Counted from the stretch's first letter, positions 47,801 through 53,955 are shown. The stretch: 64,000 nt of DNA from Bradyrhizobium sp. SRS-191 (GCF_024586915.1 NZ_JANBVS010000010.1:1-64000), one strand, 5' to 3'. Numbers and translations are program-made. The notes: generated by a model not told the origin, from the letters alone.

Positions 47801-50265
47801 GAATGCGTGTCGGAGAGATCGAGGTCGGCGAAACCGAAGCTGCCGTCCGCGTGAAGCTGTCCGTGCGCATCGACAACAACGCCCTGCGTCACCGTGGCCG
47901 CGGTCTGCGCGGCGACGATGGTCGGCGCGTCGTTGCTGCCGGTGATGATGATGGTGAGCGGCTGGCTGCCGACGCTGACCGTGCCGTCCGAAACCTCTGC
48001 GAGATAGGTGATGGTCAGCGTCTCGCCGGCAGCCAGCCAATCCAGATTGGCCGCGGCGGGATGATAGGTCCAGGTCAGCGTGTTGACGCCGCCGCTGACC
48101 GTGGTCGTCGCGCTGTCGAACGAGATCGCAGCTGTATCGCGTAGCGCATCGATGTCGACGCCCGCCGGCAACGCACCGCCGCTGTAGTTGACCGTCGCTG
48201 ACGCCGTCACATGTCCGGTCAGGACGTCGCCGATATCGCGATCGCTCGCCGACAGCGTGCCCGTGATGGGACCTGCCGATTGCGCATGCGCATCCGCCAG
48301 CTCGGCGACCCCAGCCGGATTTGTTTCGCCGGTGATGACAGGCGGATCATTGACGGGCGTCACCGTCAGGGTGACGGTGCGCACCGTCGTGTCGTGTCCG
48401 CCATGGGCGGTGCCGTCGACGTCCTGCACACTGATGGTGACGGTGCGAGTGAGCGACGAGGGATTGTCGCTGGTGTCGACATAAGTGACGGACCGCAGCG
48501 CGGCCTCGAAATCCGCAACCGTCGGGGATTGACCGGGACGCGCGGTCAGGATCAGCGTGCCGGTCGCAGCGTCGAAGACGCCATGGATCTGAGCCGTGTC
48601 GGTGAACGACAGCACGTCCTCGCCGGGGATATAGTTGCCCGTGATCTGCAGCGAGGCATGATCGAGCGTGGCGCTGTCGACGTCCGACAGCGACACATGC
48701 GGGGCAACGGCCGTCGGGATCTGCTCGGCGGCGACGATCGAGACCTCGGGCAACTCAAGCGTCGGCGCATCGTTGATGCCCGTGACCGTCAGCGTGACCG
48801 ATGCAGAGGCGACGTCGTGGCCGCCAAACCCGGTGCCGCCAGTGTCCTGCACCGTGACGGTCAACGTCCGGGGAAGCGCCGACGGCGCATCACCTGCGTA
48901 GACATAGCGGACGCTGCTCAGCGCGGCCTGGAAATCGGCCAGACTTGGGGTGTGGCCGGGCACGGCGGTCAGCGTCAGCGTCCCGGTGCCCGCCTCGAGG
49001 TGGCCTTCGATCTCAGTCGTGCCGGCAAAGGAGAGCGTGTCCTTGCCCGGCTCATAGTGGCCGGTGATCCTGACCGTCGCCTGCAGCAGCGTCTTGCCGT
49101 CATCATCGCTCAAGGTCAGGCGCGGCAAGGCCGTCAGCGGGGTCTGCTCCAGCGCCGTGACCGCCGCGGCATGCAGATCGAGCACCGGCGCGTGGTTGAC
49201 CCGAATAGACCCGATGTCGCCGAACGCGCCTCCATAGCCGCCGTCTCCCCCGCGCTGGCCGAAGCCGCCGGCGGGATCGGAGGGCGCGGGCTGAGGAGAG
49301 CCGAAGACGCCCGGCGCGAACAGAGGCGTCCCGCGATCGTCTCCGCCCACCGCCGCAAAGGACGAGCCGCGGATCCCGGTCGTGGTGGGATCGACGGTGT
49401 CGTTCGCCAGGATCTTGATCTGCAGGATCTGACTGAGCGTCGTGGCCTCCAGGGCCTTGTCGGCCTCCGACTTCGCCTGCTCATCAGCAGCAAGATGCGA
49501 CGGCCCCGTCGAGGTCAGGGTCAGCCTGCCGCCATCGCCATCCATGGTCGTGACCGGACTGCCGTCGCCGTCGTAGATCGTCGCCTGCCCGCCCCCTTGC
49601 TCCTGATGGTACATCGAGAGCTTGGCGATGCCGCCGCTCTCGGCAATGTCGACGCCTCCGACGCCGCCCATGATCTTCGCCGACGCCGATGCCATGCCGA
49701 CCCGCATGTCGCCGGTCCGCGCGATGGCGCCGGCGGCGAAGCTGAAAGATCCCTGCAACAGGTCGAAGCCTTCCCGGTTCGCCACGCCATGCTGGCCATA
49801 GCTGAACGCGGTCAGCGCCAGGTGCGAGTCGTGCCCGAGCTGGAAGACGCTGCCGTCCTTGAAGATGAGACTGACGGCGCCGTCACGATCGGTCTGAACG
49901 ACGTCGCCGGTGCGCAGCGCGTCGCCATTATGGAGGATGACCGCAATGCCGTTGCGCACGACAAGGACGTGCCCCTTGGTCTCCACCACACGCCCGATGA
50001 CCTGGGCGGGCTTGTGCGAGACCGTCTCGCCGGCCTGCTCGCCCGGCTCCTGCCGCGCCGCCAGCAGAGGCAAACGATCGTCATGACGCTCCACCGGCGC
50101 GAAGGGCTGCGGCAAGGGCCGCTCGTGCGAAGACCTGCCCTGACCAGTGGCGTTGCCGACCGCGCCCTCCGAATGCTGGACCCCGGCTGCTCTCGCGCCC
50201 GCGATCGCTGCGTCTTGCGACGGCTCCGACGACAAGCCGTCGGATGTGATCGTCGTCACCGCCAT
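32875..50265 (-). CDS. Giant repetitive surface protein (adhesin), type I secretion type
   Basis: 5796 residues in one uninterrupted frame; GAGGA lies 7 nt before the ATG. There is no signal peptide. Residues about 88-215 resemble a FecR-like domain (IGRVVETKGHVLVVRNG, VGGVDIAESGG). Cadherin/VCBS-type repeats begin near 355 and run past 1850, with four near-identical 113-residue units at about 1400-1850. Gly-rich, beta-strand-repeat segments lie at about 2340-2680, 3830-4020 and 5060-5355. Ig-like repeats occupy about 4235-4980. An RTX-like nonapeptide stretch (GNDVIHGGPGAQILTGGTGDDVF near 5520) precedes a C-terminus ending DILLV, typical of type I secretion substrates. Likely a cell-surface adhesin for biofilm or host attachment. 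No TolC/HlyB/HlyD-type exporter genes are in the window. A CadC-like regulator is divergent upstream. Confidence 0.9.
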   Translation of the reverse strand: MAVTTITSDGLSSEPSQDAAIAGARAAGVQHSEGAVGNATGQGRSSHERPLPQPFAPVERHDDRLPLLAARQEPGEQAGETVSHKPAQVIGRVVETKGHVLVVRNGIAVILHNGDALRTGDVVQTDRDGAVSLIFKDGSVFQLGHDSHLALTAFSYGQHGVANREGFDLLQGSFSFAAGAIARTGDMRVGMASASAKIMGGVGGVDIAESGGIAKLSMYHQEQGGGQATIYDGDGSPVTTMDGDGGRLTLTSTGPSHLAADEQAKSEADKALEATTLSQILQIKILANDTVDPTTTGIRGSSFAAVGGDDRGTPLFAPGVFGSPQPAPSDPAGGFGQRGGDGGYGGAFGDIGSIRVNHAPVLDLHAAAVTALEQTPLTALPRLTLSDDDGKTLLQATVRITGHYEPGKDTLSFAGTTEIEGHLEAGTGTLTLTAVPGHTPSLADFQAALSSVRYVYAGDAPSALPRTLTVTVQDTGGTGFGGHDVASASVTLTVTGINDAPTLELPEVSIVAAEQIPTAVAPHVSLSDVDSATLDHASLQITGNYIPGEDVLSFTDTAQIHGVFDAATGTLILTARPGQSPTVADFEAALRSVTYVDTSDNPSSLTRTVTISVQDVDGTAHGGHDTTVRTVTLTVTPVNDPPVITGETNPAGVAELADAHAQSAGPITGTLSASDRDIGDVLTGHVTASATVNYSGGALPAGVDIDALRDTAAISFDSATTTVSGGVNTLTWTYHPAAANLDWLAAGETLTITYLAEVSDGTVSVGSQPLTIIITGSNDAPTIVAAQTAATVTQGVVVDAHGQLHADGSFGFADLDLSDTHSASAAFLSTTDPGGGALGTMGALIDTDTVGGGSGEATWSYHVDDNRVKFLAVGESVVETYRVTVSDGHGGTVSRDVSVTIAGTNDAPVITAAQTTGAMTEDSAVDAHGQLHASGVIGFADVDLTDTHSVSVALVSSSNAGGFALGVMSPQLDADTSHGGGGEVAWTYQVDNSSVQFLQAGQTVTEIYAVTISDGHGGLTTQDVTVTVTGTEDAPVLTSGGSGAVTEAADASAQDIGPITGALGMTDLDVGDTLTASVIGSPAVTLDGHAFSLPPGAASLIDHALSFQTGVMSNGGAASIGWSYDPSAANLDFLRAGQQLVLTYTVGVNDGLTDSGTQTVSITITGTNDLPTITGGAASVDEAADAHAQTVSLAGTIAVTDLDAGDPLTASVISSPTVMLDGHAFTLPHGAAALADAAALSFDNAGYLSNGGTANIAWMYHPGAADLDFLKQGQTLTLTYAVDVSDGIGTSAPQTVTITINGTNDAPVAVADSYTTAEDNALIVPSAGVLANDHDAEGDALSAILVDGPSHGTLALNHDGSFTYTPSTDYNGVDSFTYKANDGLADSGITTVSITVTAVNDPAVISGVSSGAVTEAGGVNNATAGMPTATGVLTDTDVDNPANTFTAVATPTASAGGYGTYTMTSGGSWTYHLDDGNGAVQALNAGAVLTDTFTVTTIDGTAQVVTITINGVNDAAVVSGTTSGAVSEAGGVGNGTPGTPTATGTLTDSDVDNAANTFSAVATPTASAGGYGTYTMSSGGVWTYALDNGNPTVQALNAGAVLTDTFTVTTIDGTAQVVTITINGANDAAVVSGTTSGAVTEAGGINNGTPGTPVAMGTLTDSDVDNPANTFTAVGTPTASAGGYGTYTMTSGGVWTYTLDNSNATVQALDVGATLTDTFTVTTIDRTTQLVTITINGAHDTAVVTGTISGAVTEAGGANNTTPGTPIATGRLTVSEGTFIASTAATASTGGYGSYKLSSSGVWTYTLNNSNSAVQALNTGAVLTDTFTVATTGGSTQIVTITIAGTDDAPVLSGDASAALLQGLSTTITTADLNVTDVDNPASQLAFNVSGTVHGHVALAGAPGVAISSFTQGQLAAGQVVFVQDATQTLSASFTVTATDGSLSSAGMTVNVAVSSDFVITSNIDLGSVSETIHSLSQSGGTMSGSGTLIDANGATFTGGTESGSGATVVNGLATFFDANNETFTLEGRTFELHGSAQTGAFAGDTLRLNNGAVLKIDAGVTFTDASASGAAFNISSSAGTGTVNIAGSYDKVGAGTTAISTALTNTGIIDAEAGTLNLAGSVSNAGVLKAESGGKLLVSGNLDGTGAVTVGENGTVEFGGAVAAGQTVSFSSSPGVLKIDAPASFAGSIAGFSAVSDTIDLAGINYNSGQFSQSFNAGTGVLSVSDGVHNASLHFSGPTYGFSFASDGAGGTFIRPSNVYTVHNAAELNAALVAVSQGGSAAAANSNYSIELAADISIASLGTNLSAINLASGSSLVIHGAGHALDGGGAYRGLFVFGGNVALDNLDINNTVAQGGAGGNPGGGGGAGLGGGLFVGTGATASVSNVNFTGDRAIGGNGGGRTSREGIYTSVAGGGGGMGTAGHDAGPGLYRAKFGRSYVYYNSNLHATSYSLPWQSEFAYENGGGSGGTLGLGVGGHAGYASAASGSRAAPQVVGNTNHIGGLFGQNGNVLVGYKGYFVQYIHGSVGSAGSGPPAGWGVASVAQSGGFGGGGGGGLHGSFGLYNANTNGGNGGFGGGGGAGAMNQGYSGGGLGGAGGFGGGGGRSAFGQAGGAGGFGAGNGGSGVGGGGGLGAGGAIFVEQGGSLTFAGGSLSGNSVAGGAGGRNGSQGGQDGQGLGSGIFIQGNDTIHFAPQAGDSLTIASGIADQTGSGGTGANAGTGSVEIGGAGVVHFAATNSYSGTTIVDSGATLAVDAGGTVGTGALTVNGTFNWSGGGTFANFVTNNGTMNVNVSTTFSQVVHDVGTLNLNAASSFAGGVDSGGAIALDANGTFTFASVSGSGTFSFGSGDTATAVILTGSLSKTIKGFTFGDAIDLRGVAAASASLDTHNVLTLKNSAGSTVGTLNFDPTQTGLTVGLKSDGQGGTLLSAIQTTFLVGSAADLNAALAAISQGGVNYSQSQTAYKITFTSDISLASLPGQLGAINLGSTGSTLLIDGAGFDLDGANTHVGLIDNSAGVTLKDLSIGNAPSWGALVEGNNTLTLSASAGQSSTISSAIVDAGSGNSGAVVISGAGTIKLAAANSYTGGTTVMSGATLDLAGGSIKTVTDNGNIKLDSTSVVIGGAVTGSGAITFGMPQTVLKISSGVPTTTFYGMADGDIIDLAGVAATGISSLGNNAYALTSGSTTLGTLHFDPSQDLASDAPVIVADGAGGTFVRLGHIPVFTASTAAEFAKIIAEIDIGGAYSLANTHYEIDLTGDIALSGNLPVIYLASGDSLSVVGNGHTISGALNGIANYSAFYLQSGSLSLSDLTLAQTKGNGSGLYMAPGTSAEVSDVTFVGNQAPGGLGGAIRVDSVVGAGSSLTLGAGSFSGDTAVFGSAIWLDGSTLNIAPPAGELLSVANSFGGNGTINISGPGDIVFSGGFDLGSQTINVAGSGDVTLSGAFFGSQSVVHTGSGTLTIAPFYNVESAGTLGGVVNAIDTDAIGLVGGINYVVNVTADIAGNAGLPAVTLDPGNTLTVHTNGHLFDGAINGTGSDFTFAATGPGGSTVLTGGAEPIFNVTSAGDLGNAVAALDTGGLLSSSNTHYVINLTADIGATTGLPPIKLASGSTLTVATHGHLLDGASNGAGGDFTFAATGAGGSTVLTGDAVPTFDVGSISGLLTASSAISVGGLLSSANTHYVIHLTADLPLTANFPSFNLAVGDTLTIVTHGHLFDGATDASGHLTFAPAGAGGSTVLTDNTEPSFNVASSADLAGVIGALNSGTLASINTHYIINLTADITLSANLPLIALGAGDTLTFEGNGHSIDGGNSFGGFYLRSGDATFSDLTMQHLVQRGQDGGFSTVGTRYGGSGGGGGGGLGAGGAFFIASGASATIKDVIISQDGAIGGNGGNVNGGGTRAAYAGGGGAVDGQGYQSGGTGGGAMSGHHGANGGFGGGGGGGYGHVVHFQNPSSYAGGSGGYGAGNGGNPVYVGGLVGGGGGGGAGLGGGIFVAAGGSLIIAGGSSVSGNYVRGGLGGMGGNNGGNGTGLGAGLFAASDNVTLAPDAGKTLTISDSIAGAMTGVLHIAGAGSVVLGDVKATTIAVDGGGTLTINGALVNDSLTVSGAASYTLTKSLQGSGHFGVSNNGFLSLDTASTIDGGAQLADHGVIELGAVGAVGSGHITFAQGAMATLIIDQGDTPSNQIDGFLPGDTIKLAGFAANATATLGAGNVLTVSDGTHTVQLHLDPAVDYSTAQFSVAAYNGGVAVTDTIAPKIVLVGQPQNGNQVVLSGTGMPGSSIAIFVDGNQVGTATPNAGGHFTFTTAAIADGEYVFTATQTGGGQTLTTAPLIVDVLPLAPSLALAPGQAVLANNVGVHLQGSGEPNQTVTLHLSGPGGSSVSYTTTTDSNGNYDFVTPHLADGHYTLNATETDADGVVSLPSNVVAFDVVPQAPLISGVVGQPVDGGRIEVTGSAEANIRINLFANGQYIGSGSTNANGLFDITAAAPLGHGVYALVATAQDAANFVSGQSSAVAFHVDPLAPAISAIVGQRVNGGTVEVKGTALAGSTVTLYEGSTVVGSGVANGAGVFDIVTSATFADGIHALRATATDANGLTSLLSAASNVAVLPTAPVISAVIATAPQTIQLQGTGEAGETIKVYADGTTLLGSAVVDQTGHFAFSVDAPGGHHVITTTETNGDNLTSAISTGVAIDVTPRAPVITSIVPLVATQVDASHAFIVKGTGQHAGETITLYADGGASPIGTGVVAADGTFTITTTAALANGAHMLTATDAASADVSAPSASFAMYVDPAPVTGIIQIGIAADHGVIELQGSGQPGDTITLMLGNTVIGTGAVDALGHFDVTSDASASALLGPGHQHITVIQTDSLGHASPGATFDASVAPAAPVVAAVLSVPDTVGRVEVKGSGEAGTIIKLYADNGTTVIGTGTVDASGHFDVTSDFQSVGGGVHSITVTATIDGITGPVSAGADVTVTPAANTWTITSAADLAKAIAAIDVSGASAQSGAHYTFDIVGDLQLSDQLPAFNLPPEASLTIAGHGHVLDAHGLPGLFVYAGSVEIDDLGIINAVAKGGDSNFGGGGGAGLGGGLFIASAGTVTLSNVNFANDKAVGGNGSGSFGYIGGWLYGGGGGLGGAGGLQGGGGIGIHASGSSHPRPYDSGTSAGAGIALGAASGGGQTVGTNPVYLGGANGGGGGQGVGFYTSAAYVGFPGYGNPGSGGGIGGGVGIVNTSNGTIATGGAGGFGGGGGGATFVLPSGASGYGGAGGFGGGGGAGRHGGGAGGFGGGGGGGGASYGFTGAAGGFGGGAGGSTAYGGGGLGAGGAIFVQQGGTLIFAGSGSEQNDGVTGGTTTGFDAHAGAAYGSGIFLQGDQTITFAPDAGHSITLAGVIADMTGSHDASGQTGAGHLLLDGGGTLVLGAANTFTGGITIENGTLDLIAHGAAGAGAISFSPADHAALEFSAVNAPTNAIENFGTRDQIIVDGFHATSESYSNGVLVLNGASGSVSVTVGGSDLHALSDFHFAFDATSGNTIITGGPDRSGNDVIHGGPGAQILTGGTGDDVFFFRATELAAGATDRITDLSWANGSGEHDRIHLEGVDPNAVTVTSVNGGHDTDIAIGVNGGTAHILVQGSGASPLEIEFQNTMPTSDADLNTLLTPSTANETVGQFTTGANPPYIKSLTSYGADGAPAVQDVTNNDGSHTITVQAPNAVLTASAANDTFVFQFGSQPAGNTTIGSFDVAHDALQLSHAVYADAAAALAAIAADPHNAGGAADTTIAIDANHTVILTGVNPTQLTQHDILLV
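44711..46055 (-). repeat. Tandem 339-bp coding repeats (VCBS-type units) in the adhesin gene
   Basis: Four consecutive units, each beginning SGxxSGAVTEAGG and ending TVTTIDGTAQVVTITING. A marker sequence recurs at 45262, 45601 and 45940, exactly 339 bp apart. The unit nearest the 3' end is shorter and more diverged. Such arrays expand and contract by recombination and are prone to assembly collapse. Confidence 0.85.
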
Positions 50266-50700
50266 TCAAATATCCTCGTCCAAATCAATGAGTCCAAGTC
50301 GTATGCGGGCGTCAGTTCGAACCGCCGGCACGGGCCGCCCGCGCGGACCGACGCACGGGCACGGCTGGCGGTGGCATCAGGCGTCATGCCTTCGCTCCCG
50401 TCCCGGCCGGCTGACGGGCGAAGACGGTGTTGTCATCGCAGGGCGGAATCGATGCTTGCGGGGTGACGGACCGCGCCGGACGAAAGCCGCCGCGCGCGGC
50501 GCAGGGCTGCGCCGGCCTCCGAACGCGGGCGGGATCATCCGGAGTGTCGTTGACGGTCAGCACCATGCCCTCATTGCCGTGCGGCGAAGCCAGCTCCCGC
50601 ATGACAACAACAGGCGAGTCAGCGGGCGCTCCTTCCCTCCCTGATGTCTCATCCGGACCGCGGGAAGTCCTGAGGAAGCGGACGGCGGCGCTGTGAAATT

Positions 50701-50713
50701 TTCTGATTCAGAA
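50701..50713. promoter_or_regulatory. Palindrome TTCTGA-T-TCAGAA
   Basis: Perfect 6-1-6 dyad whose half-site TTCTGA is the same as in the tandem repeat at 50984-51001. It lies 436 bp upstream of the adhesin ATG and 377 bp upstream of the regulator ATG. Confidence 0.4.
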
Positions 50714-50983
50714 TCGGAATGCGCGGCTGCAGCAACGATTTAGCTCGCGTCATTCGGCTTGCAGCGGGATGCGCCGGCGTGACCAGAGGAGAGCCCGCGC
50801 GCTCTTTCGCTGACCGACCGCGGCCGCAGGACGGGCTCGCCAGGCGGAACGAGACCATCCCGCAAGCGGCTCATTCAGGCAGTCGGCGGGGGAAGCGAAG
50901 TCTTTGCGCTCGTCCTGCCCCCCAACAGAGACGCGCCATGGCCGTTCACGATGTCACAACGCGGTATCAGGTTGGGGTATCGG

Positions 50984-51001
50984 TTTCTGAAGTTTTCTGA
51001 A
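50984..51001 (+). promoter_or_regulatory. Tandem direct repeat TTTCTGAA, 10-bp period
   Basis: TTTCTGAA at 50984-50991 and 50994-51001, one helical turn apart, about 90 bp before the CadC-like ATG. PhoB/OmpR-type winged-helix domains bind direct repeats with this spacing, so this may be an autoregulatory site. Confidence 0.45.
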
Positions 51002-51089
51002 ATTTTCGTCGAGGCCGGATGTCTGCCCATGGTGAGGCGACTTACCGGCACGCCAATGCTACGTGGGCAGCATATCTCAGAGAGAGTGG

Positions 51090-52808
51090 ATGATCGTCCG
51101 TTTCGCCGGGTTCGACCTCGACCAGCAGCATGCCGAGCTGCGTGGACATGACGGCGTGCCCATCAAGCTGCGCCCGAAGACGTTCGAGATGCTGCGGCTG
51201 CTGGTCGCCAATCCCGGCCGGGTGCTGAGCAAGCAGGAGCTGATGGAGGCCGTCTGGCCCGAGGTCCATGTCGGCGAGGACAGCCTGTTTCAATGCATCC
51301 GCGAGATTCGCAACGCGCTGCGCGACGACCGGCGCCAGATGGTCAAGCTGGCGTCCGGCGGCGGATACATCTTCACGGCCGACATCGCGATCGTCGCGCG
51401 TGACGTCCCTGCCGCCGAGCCCGAGCTGCAGCCGGTGGCCGCCGAGCTCGACACCGCCCTCCCGGCCGACATTGCGACCGCACCGGCGGAATCACGATGG
51501 TTCTCGCGCGGGCGCGTGGCCGCCGCCATTGCGCTCGGATTGTGCACGATCGTCGGGCTGGCGGCGGCGACTCCGCTGTTCAAGCCGAACCTCATCTTCA
51601 GGAGCTCACCGCCGGTCGTCGCCATCATGGCGATCGCGAATGCGACGGAGGATCCACGCGGATCGACCATGGCGAACGAGATCAGCGCCCGGCTGACCGA
51701 CGGCTTCGCGCGGATCGACGGCATCAGCGTGGTGGCGCCGGCATCGACGGCGCCGCGTCCCGAACAGGTCGCTGCAGCCGCCACCGCCTCCTCGGATTTC
51801 GAGATCCATGGGGAGCTGCAACGCAATGGGCCATCCTGGACGCTGCGCGCCCGCTTGATCCAGACGGCGACCGGCAAGGTCGAGGGCGTCGCAACCGTCT
51901 CGGTCGAAGCCGATGACAATGCACCCACGCTGCAGCAGACACGGCTCGCCGCCGGCGTCGGCGACGTGCTGGCGCGCCGCCTCAACGCATCGACGGAGTC
52001 CGGGACCTCTGCGGTCGACGGCGCTGCCGGCGGCGCCAAGGCTGCCATCGAGCAAGCCACCGCATCGATCAACAGCGTGACGCTGGAGCGCTTCGGCATG
52101 GCGCAGACGATGCTGCAGAATGCGCTGACCGAGCAGCCCGACAATGTCGACGCGGCGGTGGCGCTCGCAGCACTGCAGATGCGCGGCATCCAGATGGTCT
52201 GGTACAATCCCCAGGAGGCCGCGGCGGCCGAGGCGCAGGCATCCGCCAACCTCGAGCGCGCCTTGCGCACCAGGCCGAACGCCATCCCGGTGCTAGAGAC
52301 CTATTGCCGCTTCCTCAGCGCGACCAACCGGTTCGTCGAGAGCCTCGTCATCTGTGCCAGAGCCTTGAGCCGCGATCCCTGGGATGGGCTGGCGATGTAT
52401 CTAGTCGGCCTCGGGCAGCTCAATCTCGGCCGCTTCGAGGATGCGCTGGCGACGTTCCAGCAGGCCGATCGCTACGACACGCCGGCGGTCTCGCGGTGGA
52501 CCTGGCTACTGGGCATCGGCTGGGCCCATTTGATGATGGACCGCGCTGACGACGCCCTGCCCTGGCTGCAGCGCTCCATCGCCATCACGGCGGCCTCGGG
52601 CCGTCCCTACATGCTCCTGGCCGCCGCCCACCAGAGACTTGGGCAGACGGAAGAGGCACAAGCCGCGATGCAGAAGGGCCTCAGGATGCGGCCCGGCACA
52701 ACCGCGCTCAATGTCTCACCGCCGATGAAGAACACCAGCCCGCTCTATCGCGAGGTCGCCGGCCGCATCGTTCAGCTCATGGTCGACGCAGGCCTGCCGG
52801 CGCAATAA
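51090..52808 (+). CDS. CadC-like winged-helix transcriptional regulator with TPR-type C-terminus
   Basis: 572 residues from ATG 51090, preceded by AGAGAG at 3-8 nt; an in-frame GTG at 51063 gives 581. Residues about 1-100 are an OmpR/PhoB-type DNA-binding domain (LRPKTFEMLRLLVANPGRVLSKQELMEAVWP, ending GGGYIF). A single transmembrane helix is near 143-160 (VAAAIALGLCTIVGLAAA). The periplasmic part starts with a TolB-N/FlgO-like segment and ends in tetratricopeptide-like helices (about 340-560). This architecture senses outside the membrane while bound to DNA inside. Divergent placement from the giant adhesin makes that gene the first candidate target. The signal is unknown. Confidence 0.88.
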   Translation: MIVRFAGFDLDQQHAELRGHDGVPIKLRPKTFEMLRLLVANPGRVLSKQELMEAVWPEVHVGEDSLFQCIREIRNALRDDRRQMVKLASGGGYIFTADIAIVARDVPAAEPELQPVAAELDTALPADIATAPAESRWFSRGRVAAAIALGLCTIVGLAAATPLFKPNLIFRSSPPVVAIMAIANATEDPRGSTMANEISARLTDGFARIDGISVVAPASTAPRPEQVAAAATASSDFEIHGELQRNGPSWTLRARLIQTATGKVEGVATVSVEADDNAPTLQQTRLAAGVGDVLARRLNASTESGTSAVDGAAGGAKAAIEQATASINSVTLERFGMAQTMLQNALTEQPDNVDAAVALAALQMRGIQMVWYNPQEAAAAEAQASANLERALRTRPNAIPVLETYCRFLSATNRFVESLVICARALSRDPWDGLAMYLVGLGQLNLGRFEDALATFQQADRYDTPAVSRWTWLLGIGWAHLMMDRADDALPWLQRSIAITAASGRPYMLLAAAHQRLGQTEEAQAAMQKGLRMRPGTTALNVSPPMKNTSPLYREVAGRIVQLMVDAGLPAQ

Positions 52809-52990
52809 TAGACGAACCTGCCCTTCAGCCATGACGGATGCCGGCGCCCGCTCGATTTGACCGGCTTGAGGATCGTGTCCCCTTGCGCGGTGGCGCAGGC
52901 AGCGGGGCTTCGCATTCACCGGCGCGTCCTCATGAGCGTCGGACACGGCCTCAACGCCATCGCGAAACATCGTGACCAATCTTATCCACG

Positions 52991-53169
52991 TTTCAAACAG
53001 CAGGGCATGGCGAGGCGATCTCGCGGCGGTATCCGCCCGAGTTGTCGTCTCGAGTGAACCTCTTCGTCGGAAGAAGAGGCGCAGGGAAGACCGGGTATCG
53101 GCTGATACCCGCGGTCCGCGTGCAGCAAACAAGCACGCGGCAGAACCACAGGTATAGCCCAATATCCGG
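52991..53169. repeat. Dispersed hairpin-rich intergenic repeat, copy B
   Basis: Second copy of the element at 30362-30539. Hairpins: CCTCTTC-N7-GAAGAGG (53059-53079), GGGTATC-GGCT-GATACCC (53093-53110), CCGCGTGC-N9-GCACGCGG (53116-53140). The middle stem differs from copy A at one base pair on both sides, so pairing is kept. Confidence 0.8.
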
Positions 53170-53450
53170 CCTTCCCTGCGCGACGGTTTTGCGACTTATA
53201 GGCGCTCTCCCCGGGGATCGGCTGTTTGCCCCCGTCACCAGCGGATCATCATCATCACCACCGGCTTGACATCAGCACCGCGATGCCAGGACCACACCAT
53301 TTCGCCGTCGCCTCGCTCCGTTCGTCGGCCCGGTCGTGAGACCAGGCTGCAGAGCAACGCGCCCATCGCATCTACCAGCTCGACGCTCGTGACGATCGCG
53401 AAACGTCCCTCTTCAGCGAGCCGGGATGCGCGGAAATGTGGAGCTGATTT

Positions 53451-53537
53451 GCCCGACGACGCAAGGGAGAAGCTCGCGACAAACCGGCACGACGGGCAGT
53501 TGGCGCATGCGGGGCATGCCAGGATTGCCCGTCGGGC
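53451..53537. repeat. Inverted repeat GCCCGACG / CGTCGGGC
   Basis: Perfect 8-bp arms at 53451-53458 and 53530-53537, 71 bp apart; the right arm also contains the small palindrome GCCCGTCGGGC. Function unknown. Confidence 0.45.
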
Positions 53538-53656
53538 AGACGATCAGTCAGCCGGTCGGCGACAGCGAAGGAGCGCCGAGACGTAGCCTCAACCTTCTCA
53601 ATGTGCACGCTGCTCATGGCCCAGCGACAGCTCCGGGCGCGGAGCTGCCCCCTCTC

Positions 53657-53684
53657 CATGAACACGCCGCTCGGCGTGTTCATG
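53657..53684. repeat. Perfect 13-bp inverted repeat with 2-nt centre
   Basis: Arms CATGAACACGCCG and CGGCGTGTTCATG around CT. As RNA or single-stranded DNA it would form a very tight hairpin. Could act as a bidirectional terminator or be part of a REP-like element; no T-run is attached. Confidence 0.6.
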
Positions 53685-53714
53685 GTCCGGTGTGCAGCGC
53701 CCCCGGCTTTTGAC

Positions 53715-53824
53715 CCTCATGGTGAGGAGCGCCGTGCCACCAGTTGTGCCATGACGAGGACTCTTCATGACGGCGCGTCTCGAACCATGAGGCCTCAGGT
53801 GGGGCCTCGCCCTTCGAGACGCGC
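53715..53824. repeat. Compound REP-like palindromic element
   Basis: CCTCATGGT (53715-53723) pairs with ACCATGAGG (53784-53792), and GCGCGTCTCGAA (53773-53784) pairs with TTCGAGACGCGC (53813-53824). The overlapping arms allow two alternative foldings. Similar palindromes are common between genes in rhizobia. Confidence 0.6.
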
Positions 53825-53955
53825 GCCAAGCGGCGCGCTCCTCAGGGGGAGGAGTGAAAGCGTGCTCTCCCGCATCAAGCTTATGATCAAATGCCTCCCT
53901 CCTCTCCATGAGTACCCCGCTCTTGGTCCAAGCCTGCGCGGCAACATGCGAGAGG

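Larger units (their letters stand above)
50266..51089. other. 824-bp divergent intergenic region between adhesin and CadC-like genes
   Basis: No convincing gene. Small overlapping ORFs on both strands lack ribosome sites and recognisable content. It holds a palindrome TTCTGA-T-TCAGAA (50701-50713) and tandem TTTCTGAA sites (50984-51001), described separately. Confidence 0.65.
52809..53955. other. 1.1-kb gene-free block of repeats between convergent genes
   Basis: Lies between the 3' ends of the CadC-like and acyl-CoA ligase genes. It contains a dispersed repeat copy (52991-53169), a long inverted repeat (53451-53537), a perfect 28-bp hairpin (53657-53684) and a compound palindrome (53715-53824). 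Its style resembles repeat-rich intergenic DNA of Bradyrhizobium genomes (from memory). Short ORFs here are artefacts of the repeats. Confidence 0.7.

Noticed and set aside
33700..49200. CRISPR-like or mobile repeats
   Set aside because: The repetition is in-frame protein repeat structure of one gene, with 339-bp units and no short spaced direct repeats.
50384..50602. 72-codon minus-strand ORF in the adhesin/CadC-like spacer
   Set aside because: No ribosome site, no recognisable motif, overlapped by several other random frames.
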